Under the pieces are notes generated by a model, which saw only the letters and a program-made list of their open reading frames with translations, did no database searches and was not told the DNA's origin. From Hordeum vulgare subsp. vulgare (taxonomy: Eukaryota > Streptophyta > Magnoliopsida > Poales > Poaceae): a stretch of 64,000 bases of DNA. The position numbers were made by a program, and so were the translations under genes. This document shows positions 30,427-42,005 of this stretch, piece after piece; positions within the stretch are counted from its first letter, which is position 1, and each line of letters begins with the position of its first letter. The stretch covers positions 184,129,703 through 184,193,702 of the forward strand of contig NC_058519.1 of assembly GCF_904849725.1 (NCBI RefSeq), written 5' to 3'.

Positions 30427-32502
30427 ATGACTGAAAACACCAAACTTTGTGACTTCTCGAATACTAATAATAATGATTTTATTAGTACTCCGATTGCTCC
30501 TGCCACTAGTGCGGAATCATATGAAATCAACGGTGCTTTGCTGAATCTTATTATGAAAGAGCAATTCTCCGGCTTTCCTAGTGAAGATGCCGCATCCCAT
30601 CTTAATACCTTCATTGAGTTATGTGATATGCAAAAGAAGAAAGATGTGGATAATGATGTGATAAAATTGAAGCTATTTCCGTTCTCATTGCGAGATCGAG
30701 CAAAAACTTGGTTTTCATCTTTGCCCAAAAATAGTATTGATTCTTGGTACAAGTGCAAAGATGCTTATATATCCAAGTATTTTCCATCGGCTAAGATTAT
30801 CTCTCTCCGTAAAGATATCATGAATTTTAAGCAACTAGATCATGAACATGTTGCACAATCTTGGGAGAGAATGAAATTGATGATTAGAAATTGTCCCGCT
30901 CATGACTTGAGTCTTTGGATGATTATACAAATCTTCTATGCTGGTTTGAATTTTGCTTCTAGAAATATCTTGGACTCCGCCTCCGGTGGAACTTTCTTGG
31001 AAATCACATTATGAGAAGCCACAAAACTCCTATACAATATCATGACAAACTATTCTCAGTGGCACACTGAAAGGTCACCTACTAGTAAAAAAGTGCACAC
31101 TATAGAAGAAATTAACTCTTTGAGTGCTAAAATGGATGAGTTAATGAAATTATTTGCTAGTAAAGGTGCTCCTTTAGATCCAAATGATATGTCTTTGCCT
31201 TCCTTGATAGAGAGTAGCAATGAGACCTTGGACGTTAATTTTGTTGGTAGGAATAATTTGGGCCACAACAATGCTTTTAGAGGTAACTATATTCCTAGGC
31301 ATTTTCCTAGTAATCCCTCTAATAACTTTGGCAATTCCTACAACAATGCTCATGGAAATTACAATAAATTACCCTCTGATCTAGAGAGTAATATTAAAGA
31401 GTTTATCAACTCGCAAAAGATTTTCAATGCGTCCATAGAAGAAAAACTACTCAAAATTGATGATTTGGCTAGGAGCGTTGATATAATATCTCTTGATATT
31501 GATGCTTTGAAAGTGATATGTGCTCCTCCCAAGATCAATATGGATGAAACTTTGAAAGCTATGCGTGTTTCCATGAATGAGAGTAAAGAAAGAACCGCCC
31601 AAATTCGTGCTAGAGATGAATGGCTTAAAAAGGCGTGTTCTCGTGATGAGAATCACAAAGTTCTTAATGTGCTTGGTGTAAATCCCATTGAATCCTTGTT
31701 TTCTAGTGTCAAACTAATGATGATGGGGCTGTATATGAATCCACTTTGGTTGAAAAAGGCCCCAATGATTCGGAGTCTATCTATCTTGATGTTAAAAGCA
31801 TTGAAAGTGGAGTAGAGGATATCAAAACTTTGAGTAGTAATGAAACTACTACATTGGATTTCAAGGAATTAAATTATGATAGTTGCTCTTTGATTGTATG
31901 TATTTCCTTGATGCAATCCATTCTAAACTCTCCACACGCTTATAGCCAAAACAAAGCCTTTACCGATCACATCGTCGATGCTGTGATGAAATCTCTTGAA
32001 GATAAACTTGAATTGGAAGTTTATATTCCTAGAAAACTTCATGATGAGTGGGAACCTACTATCAAAATGAAGATCAGAAAACTATGAATGCAATGCTTTG
32101 CGTGATTTGGGTGCTGGTGTTTCCGCGATTCCAAAGTCTTTATGTGATGTTCTAGGCTTCAATGAGATTGATGAGTGCTCTCTAAATTTGCATGTTGCAG
32201 ATTCTACTGTTAAGAAACCCATGGGAAGAATCAATGATGTTCTTATTATTGCAAATAGGAACTATGTACCCGTGGATTTCATTGTGCTTGATATTGATTG
32301 CAATCCAACATGTCCTATCATTCTTGGTAGACCTTTCCTAAGGACTATCGGTGTTGTCATCGACATGAAGGAAGGGAATATTAGATTTCAATTCCCATTA
32401 AAGAAGGGCATGGAAGATTTTCCTAGAAAGAAAATAAGACTGCCTTATGAATCCATGATGAGGGCTACTTATGGTTTGAGCACCAAAGACGATGATACGT
32501 GA
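30427..32502 (+). pseudogene. Gag-aspartic protease polyprotein of the Sabrina-like element
   Basis: Starts MTENTKLCDFSNTNNNDF. The gag domain (about 30530-30990) includes FSGFPSEDAASHLNTFIELC, FPFSLRDRAKTWFSSLP and YISKYFPSAKI. TGA at 31012 interrupts it, then the same frame continues with an Asn-rich region to about 31700. A frameshift near 31710 leads to a frame ending TGA at 32085, and another shift enters the protease: DLGAGVSAIP (about 32101) and PIILGRPFLRT (about 32313). Stop is at 32500-32502. The Cys usually before the active-site Asp is Arg here. No zinc knuckle or polymerase. Related to, but clearly distinct from, the gag of the flanking copies. Confidence 0.8.
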
Positions 32503-35239
32503 TTCTATCGCCTTATGCCTAGCTAAGGGCCTTTAAACAACAGCGCTTGTTGGGAGGCAACCCAATGAATTTATCTTTGCTTTTTGCTTTCTGTTTTGTT
32601 GCATCCACACCATCATAATTCTGTTATGATTGTGTTTTTCGTGTTTCTTTTTGTGTTTGAGCCAAGTAAAACCTTTATGATCAGTTTTGGTGATGGTTGT
32701 TTGATCGTGCTGAAAAACACAGAAACTTTTCCCTCACAAAATTATTTTTCATTTTTATCTCGAAAGAGCAATTGAGTTGATTATTTGTTCTGCTGCTTGA
32801 TATGCCAATTTCCCAAATTGTCGTACTTTTTCAGAATTTTTGAGATACCACAAGTTTACGAAGTATACAGATTGCTACAGACTGGTCTGTTTTTGACAGA
32901 TTCTGTTTTTGTTGTGTTGATTGCTTATTTTGATGAAACTATGGATAATATCGGGGGGTACTAGCTATGTAAAAGTGAGAATACAGTAATATAACACCAA
33001 TATAAATATAAATCAAGTTTGCTACAATACCTAAAGAGTTGGTAGTTTGTTTTCTTGTGCTAATGATATCACGAGTTTCTGCTCAAGTTTTGTGTTGTGA
33101 AGTTTTCAAGTTTTGGGTGATGTTCTCATGGACAATGGGATAAAGAGTGGAAAGAGCTCAAGCTTGGGGATGCCCAAGGCATCCCAAGCCAAATTCAAGG
33201 ACACCAAAAAGCCTAAGCTTGGGGATGCCCCGGGAAGGCATCCCCTGTTTCGTCTTCAATCCATCGGTAACATTACTTGGAGCTATATTTTTATTCACCA
33301 CATGATATGTGTTTTCCTTGGAACATCGTGTATTAGAGGCGTCTTTTCTTTTTGTTGTGTCACAATCATCCTTGCTGCACACCTTTTGAGAGAGACATGC
33401 ACTCATCATGAATTTGCTAGAATACTCATTGAGCTTCGCTTATATCTTTTGAGTTAGGCAGTTTAGCTCACATGTGCTTCATTTATATCTTTTGAGCTAG
33501 ATAACTTTGCTCTAGTGCTTCAGTTAGATCTTTATAGAGCATGGCGGTGACATATTTTGGAGAAATAAGAACTCTCGATCTTCACTTATATCTTTTTGAG
33601 AGTGCTCTCTTTGAGTAGCTGGGTAGTTGGCTTGTGCTATGAAAGTAGTCCTAAAGATGATAGGCATCCAAAGAGGATACAATAAAACTTCCATATTCAT
33701 GTGCATTGATTAGTAAAGAGAAATTTGATTCCTCGCAATTAGTTTTGAGACATGGATTTGGTAATATTAAGATTCATGTTAGTAAGGTTTTGTGAATCTA
33801 GAAATAGTTGTGTTGAAGTTAGTGATTCCCGTAACATGCACGTATGGTGAACCGCTATGTTAGGAAGTTAGAGCATAACTGATTTATTGATTGTCATCCT
33901 TTGTGTTGCGGTCGGGATTGCGCGATGGTTAACACCTACCAACCCTTCCCCTAGGACTATGCGTTTAGCACATTGTTTCGATTACTAATAAAAACTTTCG
34001 CAATAAGTATGTGAGTTCTTCGTGAGTAATGTGAGTCCATGGTATAGATGCACTTTCACCTTCCACCATTGCTAGCCTATCTAGTGTCGCGCAACTTTCG
34101 CCGGTACAGAAAACCACCATAGACCTTCCTCAAAACAGCCACCACTCCGAGATATAATTGCCATGCAACTCCCACCGTTCCGTCTCATGATATGTGCAGT
34201 CACTTTCATATTGCCATTGCATGATCGTAAGATAGCTAGCGAGTCATACGCTAAGCTAGATCGTTGCACATCCCGGTACACTGCCGGAGGCATTTCCTAT
34301 AGAGTCATCATTGTCCTAAGCATTGAGCTGTGAGTAAATAAAAGTGTGATGATCATCATTATTAGAGCATTGTACCATGTGAGGAAATAAAAAAAAGAGG
34401 CCAAAGTTGCCCACAAAAAAATATGGAAAGAGGCCAAAGAGCCCAAACAAAAAAAGAGAGAAAAAGAGAGAAGGGACAATGCTAAAATCTTTTTCCACAC
34501 TTGTGCTTCACAATAGCACCATGTTCTTCATGATTGAGAGTCTCTTGTTTTGTCACTACCATATCCTAGTGGGAATCTTCATTATATAACTTGGCTTGTA
34601 TATTCCAATGATGGGCTTCCTCAAAATTGCCCTAGGTCTTCACGAGCAAGCAAGTTGGATGCACACCCACTAGTTCTCCTTTTGAGCTTTCACACACTTA
34701 TAGCTCTAAGTGCATCCGTTGCATGGTAATCCCTACTCTTTCACATTGATATCTATTGATGGGCATCTCCATAGCCCTTTGATACGCCGAGTCAATGTGA
34801 TCATCTCCTCCTTTTTGCCTCACAACCTCCACCACACTCTATTCCACCTATAGTGCTATATCAATGGCTCACGCTCATGTATTGCGTGAGAGTTGAAAAA
34901 GGTTTGAGAAAGTAAGAGTGCGAAAACAATTACTTGGCCAATACCGGGGTTGTGCATGATTTAAATTCGTTGTGTGGGGATGATGGAGCATAGCCATACT
35001 ATATGATTTTGTAGGGATAACTTTCCTTGGCCTTGTTATTTTGAAAGTTCATGATTATCTTGCTAGTTTGCTTGAAGTATTATTGTTTTCATGTCAATAG
35101 CAAACTATTGTTTTGAATCTTACGGATCTGAACATTCATATCACATGAAAGAAGTTACAAAGGACAAATATGCTAGGTAGCATTCCACATCAAAAATTCA
35201 GTGTTTATCACTTCCCTACTCGAGGACGAGAAGGAGTTA
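32503..35239 (+). other. Non-coding 3' internal region of the Sabrina-like element
   Basis: No supported gene. Visible structure: a GCGCTTGTTGGGAGGCAACC block at about 32545-32565 with TTGGG/CCCAA arms, two hairpins at 33162-33245, AT-rich sequence, and a purine run at 34385-34475 (AAAAAAGAGGCC type). The rest is unremarkable. Confidence 0.6.
33162..33245. repeat. Two adjacent hairpins built on a polypurine-like motif
   Basis: Hairpin 1: GCTTGGGGATGCC (33162-33174) with GGCATCCCAAGC (33178-33189), loop CAA. Hairpin 2: GGGGATGCC (33221-33229) with GGCATCCCC (33237-33245). Both contain AAGCTTGGGGATGCC, a relative of the terminal tract GCATGGGGATGCT at 35241. Confidence 0.75.
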
Positions 35240-35253
35240 AGCATGGGGATGCT
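35240..35253 (+). promoter_or_regulatory. Terminal polypurine tract of the Sabrina-like element
   Basis: AGCATGGGGATGCT directly precedes TGATACGTCTCCAACG. It is itself a short palindrome (AGCAT...ATGCT). Confidence 0.75.
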
Positions 35254-36757
35254 TGATACGTCTCCAACGAATCTATAATTTTTGATGGTTCCATGCTATT
35301 ATCTTGTCAAACTTTGGATGTTTTGTATGCATTTTATATCTTTTTTGGGACTAACTTATTAACTCAGTGCCAAGTGCAAGTTCCTGTTTTTTCTGTGTTT
35401 TTGACCTTTTTCAGAGGAGAATATCAAACGGAGTCCAAACGGAATAAAACCTCCGAAAAGATTTTTTCCGGAACAGAAGATACGTAGGAAGCTTGAGAAC
35501 CAAGGCAAAGGGTCCCGGGGAGGCCACAAGCCCCCTAGCCGCGGCCTGGGGGGCGCCTAGCAGGCTTGTGGGCCCCCCATGGTTCCTTTGCCCTACTTCT
35601 TCTGCCTATAAATCCCCAAAATATCTGAAACCACGGGAGAGAGCCACGAAAATAATTTTTCTACACCGTAAGCTTCTGTCTCCGCAAGATCCCATCTAGG
35701 CACGTTCTGGTGCCCTGCCGGAGGGGGGATTCGGACACGGAGGGCTTCTTGATCAACACCATTTCCTCTCCGATGATGCGTGAGTAGTTCACCATAGACC
35801 TTGGGGTCCATAGCTAGTAGCTAGATGGCTTCTTCTCTCTTTTGGATCTTCAATACAAAGTTCTCCATGATCTTCATGGAGATCTATCCGATGTAATCCT
35901 CTTTTGCGGTGTGTTTGTCGAGATCCTATGAATTGTCGATTTATGATCAGATTATCTATGAATCTTATTTGAGTTTCTTCTGATCTCTTAGATGCATGAT
36001 TTCATATCCTTGTAATTCTCTTCAAGTTGTGGGTTTCGTTTGGCGAGCTTGATCAACAATTCTTGCAATGGGAGAAGTGCTTGGTTTTGGGTTCATACCT
36101 TGCGGTGACCTCACCCAGGGACAGAAGGGGTAGTGAGGCACGCATCGTGTTGTTGCCATCAAGGGTAAAAATATGGGGTTTATATCTATTGCATGAATTT
36201 ATCCCTCTACATCAAGTCATCTTGCTTAAGGCGTTACTCTGTTTGTTATGAACTCAATACACTAGATGCATGCTGGATAGCGGTCCATGTGTGGAGTAGT
36301 AGTAGTAGATGCAGAAAGTATCGGTGTACTTGTCTCGGACGTGATGCCTATATGTATGATCATTGCCTTAGATATCGTCATGAGTTTGCGCGGTTCTATC
36401 AATGGCTCGACAGTAATTCGTTCACCCACCGTAATATTTGCTATCATGAGAGAAGCCTCTAGTGAACACTATGGCCCCCGGGTCTACTTCACATCAGATT
36501 CTCAGCCCTACGCTTTTACTTTGTTGCACTTTCCGCCTTCAGATCTCACCTTGCAATCAATCGTGAAGGGATTGACAACCCCTTTGTAGCGTTGGGCACA
36601 AGTTTGCTGTTTTTGCGCAGGTACTTTGGAGACTTGGCTTGATACTCCTACTGGATTGATACCTTGGTTCTCAAACTGAGGGAAATACTTACTTCTACTA
36701 TGCTGCATCACCCTTTCCTCTTTAAGGGAAAAACCAACGCAAGCTCAAGAGGTAGCA
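35254..36757 (+). repeat. 3' LTR of the Sabrina-like element (about 1.5 kb)
   Basis: Starts TGATACGTCTCCAACGAATC and ends CTCAAGAGGTAGCA. It contains CTTCTGCCTATAAATCCCC (about 35598-35616) with a plausible TATA box (TATAAAT). Apparent frames inside (36027-36589) are not conserved. Confidence 0.8.
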
Positions 36758-36794
36758 AGAAAATTTTCTTTTTACATCATGCATCATGTTGTCT

Positions 36795-37272
36795 TGATAA
36801 CCCGCAAGTATAGGGATCGCAACAGTTTTTGAGGGTAGAGTATTCAACCCAAATTTGTTGATTCAACACAAGTTGAAGCAAAAGAATATTCTCGAGTATT
36901 AGCAGTTGAGTTGTCAATTCAACCACACCTGAAAGACTTAGTATCTACAGCAAAGTATCAGTAGCAAAGTAGTGTGATATTTTCCTACCCATAAGAAACA
37001 AGCTGCCTTGCAGGAAATATACAACTTTGTGCAAGTTGAAGAAGAGAGTCTCCCACAATCTTGGGGGAGGCTTGTCCAGCTGTTGCTATCACACTACTTT
37101 GCTATTGATACTTTGCTGCAGATACTAAGTCTGTCAGGTGTGGTTGAATTGACAACTGAACTGCTAATACTTGATTATGTTCTTTTCCTTCCCCTTGTGT
37201 CGAATCAACAAATTTGGGTTGAATACTCTACCCTCAAAAACTGTTGCGATCCCCTATACTTGTGGGTTATCA
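36795..37272. repeat. Inverted LTR-tail repeat around a gag fragment
   Basis: 36795-36978 is the last ~185 bases of the Gypsy LTR in reverse, starting TGATAACCCGCAAGTATAGG. 37088-37272 is the same segment forward, ending GTGGGTTATCA. Between them, 36979-37087 is a piece of gag (TTTTCCTACCCATAAGAAAC onward). Both arms break at the same LTR position (ATCACACTAC). Joins show short shared bases (AT; CTG). Confidence 0.85.
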
Positions 37273-37283
37273 AGACTATTTTG

Positions 37284-37301
37284 TGGCACCGTTGCCGGGG
37301 A
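37284..37301 (+). promoter_or_regulatory. Primer-binding site (copy 2)
   Basis: TGGCACCGTTGCCGGGGA, 12 bases after the LTR end, one mismatch from the tRNA-Asp-type consensus. Confidence 0.75.
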
Positions 37302-37351
37302 GGCTTAACACTATTCTCTGAGTCACTTGGGATTTACGTGTGTTGATCACT

Positions 37352-40070
37352 ATGAGGAATCCGAGAGATAAAAAAAACTAAAGTCTTGCCCTCAACTACG
37401 AGGACAGGTAAGGAACTGCCATCTAGCTCTGCACTTGATTCACCTTCAGTTATGAGTAAGTTTGCCACACCACCTCCTACTAGAAATTCTGATATGTAGC
37501 CTGTGCTTGATGATGCTACTTCTGCTATCCATGATGCTTTGCTTGATACTGCTTTGCCACTAGGTGCATTCCTTGATGAACAAATTGCTAGAGTTGCTGC
37601 TGAATGTGATGATACTTCTGAAACTGCTGAGATTATTGAAGTAGAACCTGCTATTTCACCTGGTAGAACTAGCTCTCCTAGATATGAATTGCCTGATATA
37701 CCCGAGGTTTATGTTATGGAGGGAGAGATAGATGAGGACTTTCTTGCTTGTAAGGATAGCTATGATCTTGAGAAATTATTGTGTAAGTGGAAAGAAAAAT
37801 CTCTGAACGCTAGGATAAAATACGACCCGAAGTTTGCTACTTCGCCTATCTTTGTGACCGATAAGGATTATGAATTCTCTGTCGACCCTGAGTTAATCAC
37901 TCTGGTTGAATCTGATCCTTTTCATGGTTATGAGTATGAAACGCTTGTAGCACATCTTACTAAGCTGCACGATATAGCCACCCTATTCACGAGCGAGGAA
38001 AAGATTCGCGACTACTATATCCTTATGCTGTTTCCTTTCTCGCTAAAGGGTGATGCTAAGACTTGGTTCACTTCTCTTGCTCCTGGTAGTGTGCGTAGTC
38101 CCCAGGATATGATCTACTACTTCTGTGAGAAATATTTTCCTGCCCATAAGAAGCAAGCTGCCTTGCAGGAAATATACAACTTTGTGAATGTTGAAGAAGA
38201 GAGTCTCCCACAAGCTTGGGGGAGGCTTGTCCAGGTGTTGAATGCTTTGCCTGATCACCCTCTTGAGAAGAATGAAATATTTGATATCTTCTATAATGGA
38301 CTAACCGATGTTTCTAGGGACCACCTAGATAGTTCTGCCGGTTGTGTTTTCAGGGAGCAAACTGTGGAAGAGGCTGAGATTCTATTGAATAATACCTTGT
38401 GCAATGAGAATGCTTGGACTATTCCCGAACCACCTCTGAAGCCAACTCCTAAGAAAAGAGATATTCTATTCCTCAGTCCTGAAGATATGCAAGAAGCTAA
38501 GAAATCTATGAAAGAGAAACGCATTAAATTTGAAGATATCAAAAATCTACCACCTATCGAAAAGATCCATGGTCTTGATAACCCGACACAGGTAGTAGAG
38601 GTAAATTCTCTTCGTAGGTTCAATGAGAGTGATATTCCTTTTGATAAACCTACTAGTTTATGCCTGGATGAATTTGATAACTTTGTTGCCAAACAACAAA
38701 GTTTCAATGATTCTGTTAGCAGACAATTGGAACAGAATTCTCGTCTGCTTAGTCATTTAAGTGCTTGTGTGGATAGAAACGTCAATGATCTTAAGCTTTT
38801 GAGTAAACATGCATGCCTCTATGGTTACTACTCAAGTAGAACAAGTACTTAAGGCTCAAAATGACTTGCTCAATGAGTTGAATGACAATTCTGTTAGAGT
38901 CGTCACTAGAGGCGGTAGAATGACCCAGGAACCTTTGTATCCTCAAGGTCATCCTAAGAGAATTGAACAAGATTAACAAGGAGGTAGCACCGAGGCACCT
39001 AGTAATCCAAGGAAGGAAAAGAAAGATGATAGGAACTTGCATGCTAGCAACCCTGTTGCTATTACGCCCGAGAATCCAAACGATGTCTCTATTTCTAATG
39101 CTGAAACACAATCTGGTGATGAACATGAGCCTAATGATAACATCGATAGTGATGTTCATGTTGATGCTCAACCAAGCAATGATAAGGATGTGGAGATTGA
39201 ACCTGTTGATCTTGATAACCCACAACCTAAGAATAGGAGATACGATAAGAACGACTTCATTGCTAGGAAGCATTGTAAAGAAAGGGAACCATGGGTTTAG
39301 AAACCCATGCCCTTTCTTCCCAAACCATCCAAGAAAAAGGATGATGAGGATTTTGAGCGATTTGTTGAAATGATTAGACCTGTCTTTCTGCAAATGCGTT
39401 TGACATATATGCTCAAATTGTCCCCTTATGCTAAGTACAGAAGGATATTTTGACTAATAAGAGGAGGATACCTAAGGTTGAGATTTCCACCATGCTTGCC
39501 AAGTACACCTTCAAGGGTGGAACTCCGAAGAAACTAGGTGCTCCCGGAGTGCCCACTATACCTTGCTCCATTAAAGGCAATTATGTTAGAACCGCTTTAT
39601 GTGATCTTGGAGCTGGTGTTAGTGTTATGCCTCTCTCTCTTTATCGTAGACTTGAACTGGATAAGTTGACACCCACTGAAATCTCTTTGCAAATGGCCGA
39701 CAAATCAAGTGCTTTCCCTATCGACATTTGCGAGGATGTGCCTGTTGTGGTTGCTAACGTTACTATCTTAACCTACTTTGTTATTCTGGATATTCCCAAG
39801 GATGATGCCATGGCGGTCATCCTTGGAAGACCCTTTTTAAACACTGCATGGGTTGTTATTGATTGCAACAAAGGCAATGTCACTTTCCACGTCAATGGTA
39901 ATGACCATACGGTGCACTTTCCGAAGAAACAATATCGAGTACATTGAATCAATGCTATTGAAAATACTTCATCAATCCTTATTGGGAGCTTTGAATGCCC
40001 TATACCTACTGTTAAGATGAAGTATGATTTGCTTGTTGGGGATATGCACATCCCCATTGAGGTAACCTAG
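37352..40070 (+). pseudogene. Gag-aspartic protease polyprotein (copy 2), heavily broken
   Basis: The ATG at 37352 meets a frameshift in an A-run within ten codons, then TAG at 37497. An open stretch of 449 codons (37503-38852) covers the gag domain (KGDAKTWFTSLAPG, YYFCEKYFPAHKKQAALQEI). A 4-base insertion near 38810, a TAA near 38974, TAG at 39298 and a shift near 39440 follow. The protease stretch (39450-39947) keeps CDLGAGVSVMPLSL and VILGRPFL, but TGA at 39945 ends it early. The ancestral stop is TAG 40068-40070. The sites of lesions differ from copy 1, so the two decayed independently. Confidence 0.85.
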
Positions 40071-40870
40071 TAACTATTCGAAAAATCTCCATTTTTTATG
40101 CGATTCGAAAAAAGTTTGTCAAGGAGACTTGATCAACCTCATTGACGGATTTCTTTTGATGACCATGAGATGGATGAATCTGAGAGTCGCAACCCTCTGT
40201 TCCAAACTTTTATTTTCCGTTGTTTAGAAGAAAAATGATAGATTTAGCTTTAGTTTTTCCTGTTTTCTGCTTTTTGCGTCCCTTAGAAAAGTGTCCCGAA
40301 AATAAAAGTTTTTCAAGTGCCCTGAAAATTAAGTATGATTTTTTCTGGAATTTTTGAAAAATTCTGAGATGGAGAGCTAGTCAGGGGGATGCACCCGTGG
40401 GCCACAAGCTCAGGAGGCGCGGGCACCCCCTGGTCGCGCCTACCAGGCTTGTGGGGCCCACGTGCCCCCCTCCACTTATTCCAGCTCCCATCTCCTTCTC
40501 CTACCTCTAGAAAAGATCATTCTACAGCTCAATCCCATGTTCTTGCTCTTCTTGCTGCGACTTTAGATCTCCTTGTGCAAAGCCCCATTCACCAAACTGT
40601 TTTGGGGAAATTGTTCCTTGGTATGTGACACCTCCATTGGTCCAATTAGTATTTGCTCTAGTGCCTTATTCGTTGTGTATTATTGTTGCCTTGGTCACCC
40701 TGTTCTTGAGCTTTGCATGCTAATTTTAGCTGGTCCCAAGTAGTTTTGATGCATGATATGACCATTAGGCACTTGTAGAAGTAGTTGCTATGAGTTTCAT
40801 TGAGCCTTGTTCACTTTTCATTTGAGTCACTAAAAATTTCAGAAAATTTCAGAGAAAGAAAAGGGAAAAG
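40071..40870 (+). other. Non-coding spacer, no polymerase (copy 2)
   Basis: About 800 bp alignable with 26005-26800. It has no reverse transcriptase or integrase motif in any frame. Confidence 0.65.
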
Positions 40871-42005
40871 ATGAGGAGGTTCCTAAGAGACTCTTCAAGC
40901 CGTGACCCCAAGGATGATGAAAATGAGAAGAAGAAACCCATGTATCGAGTCCCCCGAGTTGCGGAAATTCAAGCGTGTGAGTGGGCAAGCGATGTGTTCT
41001 TACGTGTCGCCGGTCTTTATGAGGATTTTTATTACATGGTGCAGAACGCAGGCCTTACCACTTTCGTTGAAGATAAGTGCCCACAATACCTCCTCCTCAC
41101 TAATATTTGCATGCAAAGCTTTAATTTCTATCCAAGGAAGAATCCTCCTATGGTTGAGTTCAAGCTATGAGTTCACTTCGGGATTTTTGCAATGTCTGCA
41201 AATTACCTTATGTTGGGGATATTCATGAACCTCGTCCACGTGACTTGGAGGCTTTCATTGATACTATTGATGTAGGAGAGGAGAGAGGAGTATCTTGTGC
41301 TAGAGTTGCTAGCATACATTTTCCCGTGCTTCGGTACTTCTCATTATTCATGGGAAAATGTTTGATCGACCATGGGAAAGCTGGAGCTCTCAGCTCCCCA
41401 GATCTTGCGGTTTTGCATGAAGCCCTTTATAATGACAAAACTTATATATTGGGCGCTATAGTGGCTCAACGGTTGAACATGAACCATACTAAACTGTTTA
41501 TGGAGGTATCTGTGCACGAGGAAGAAGAGATTCTTCTTCCTGAGAGTTATCTAGATTATGATAGCATGGTTCGCCATGACTTTGTTGATAAAGATATAAA
41601 TAAGAGGATGATTTATAACCTGGTATTTAGTCAGAGTACTCGTGAGACTATTACTTTGCCTGTCCCTCTTTATTCAATCTTCATCTAGGCAGGTACATTA
41701 TTATGCCCTGGGACATCTACGCATATTGGGGCATAGCGCCACCACAGGCGCCCGTGCCCGAGCAACCAGTCGAGTACCAGACGCCAGTTTATCAGTGGGA
41801 TCCAGAGGGGCTCACCCAGCACTGGCACCCTCAGTACACTCCGGAGTACCCTGGAGACGGTTACTTCCCACCTTGGGAGTATACCAACTTAGGCCAAAAG
41901 CCTAAGCTTGGGGGAGTACGTGTTTCTCACCGACTTTATATTCATGCTCACACTTTCACTTTGATAGTCGGTGTTCACACCTTGCCATTGTATCATCCAT
42001 GCTAG
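40871..42005 (+). pseudogene. Extra ORF of unknown function (copy 2)
   Basis: Open from 40871 with ASDVFLRVAGLYEDFYYMVQ and FVEDKCPQYLLLTN. A small deletion near 41167 and a ~50-bp deletion near 41510 (GGAGGTATCTGTGCACGAGG) break it. The second part keeps RVASIHFPVLRYFSLFMGKC and ESYLDYDSMVRHDF. The last part (41703-42005) is open through the internal polypurine tract to TAG 42003-42005, showing that the family's frame extends beyond the stops seen in copy 1. No membrane segment or known domain. Confidence 0.65.
41904..41917 (+). promoter_or_regulatory. Internal polypurine tract (copy 2)
   Basis: AAGCTTGGGGGAGT, identical to both tracts of copy 1; here it encodes part of the extra ORF. Confidence 0.5.

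Larger units (their letters stand above)
30064..36757 (+). mobile_element. Sabrina-like Ty3/Gypsy element lacking its 5' LTR
   Basis: Starts within triplicated primer-site sequence, followed by gag-protease (30427-32502), about 2.7 kb non-coding, a polypurine tract and a 3' LTR (35254-36757) starting TGATACGTCTCCAACGAATC and ending AAGAGGTAGCA. This LTR type is what I recall as Sabrina. Polymerase genes are absent. The 5' LTR is missing and replaced by a truncated LTR of the neighbouring family. Confidence 0.8.

Noticed and set aside
36027..36589. Frames inside the Sabrina-like LTR
   Set aside because: Overlapping frames without any domain in a sequence that is clearly LTR.
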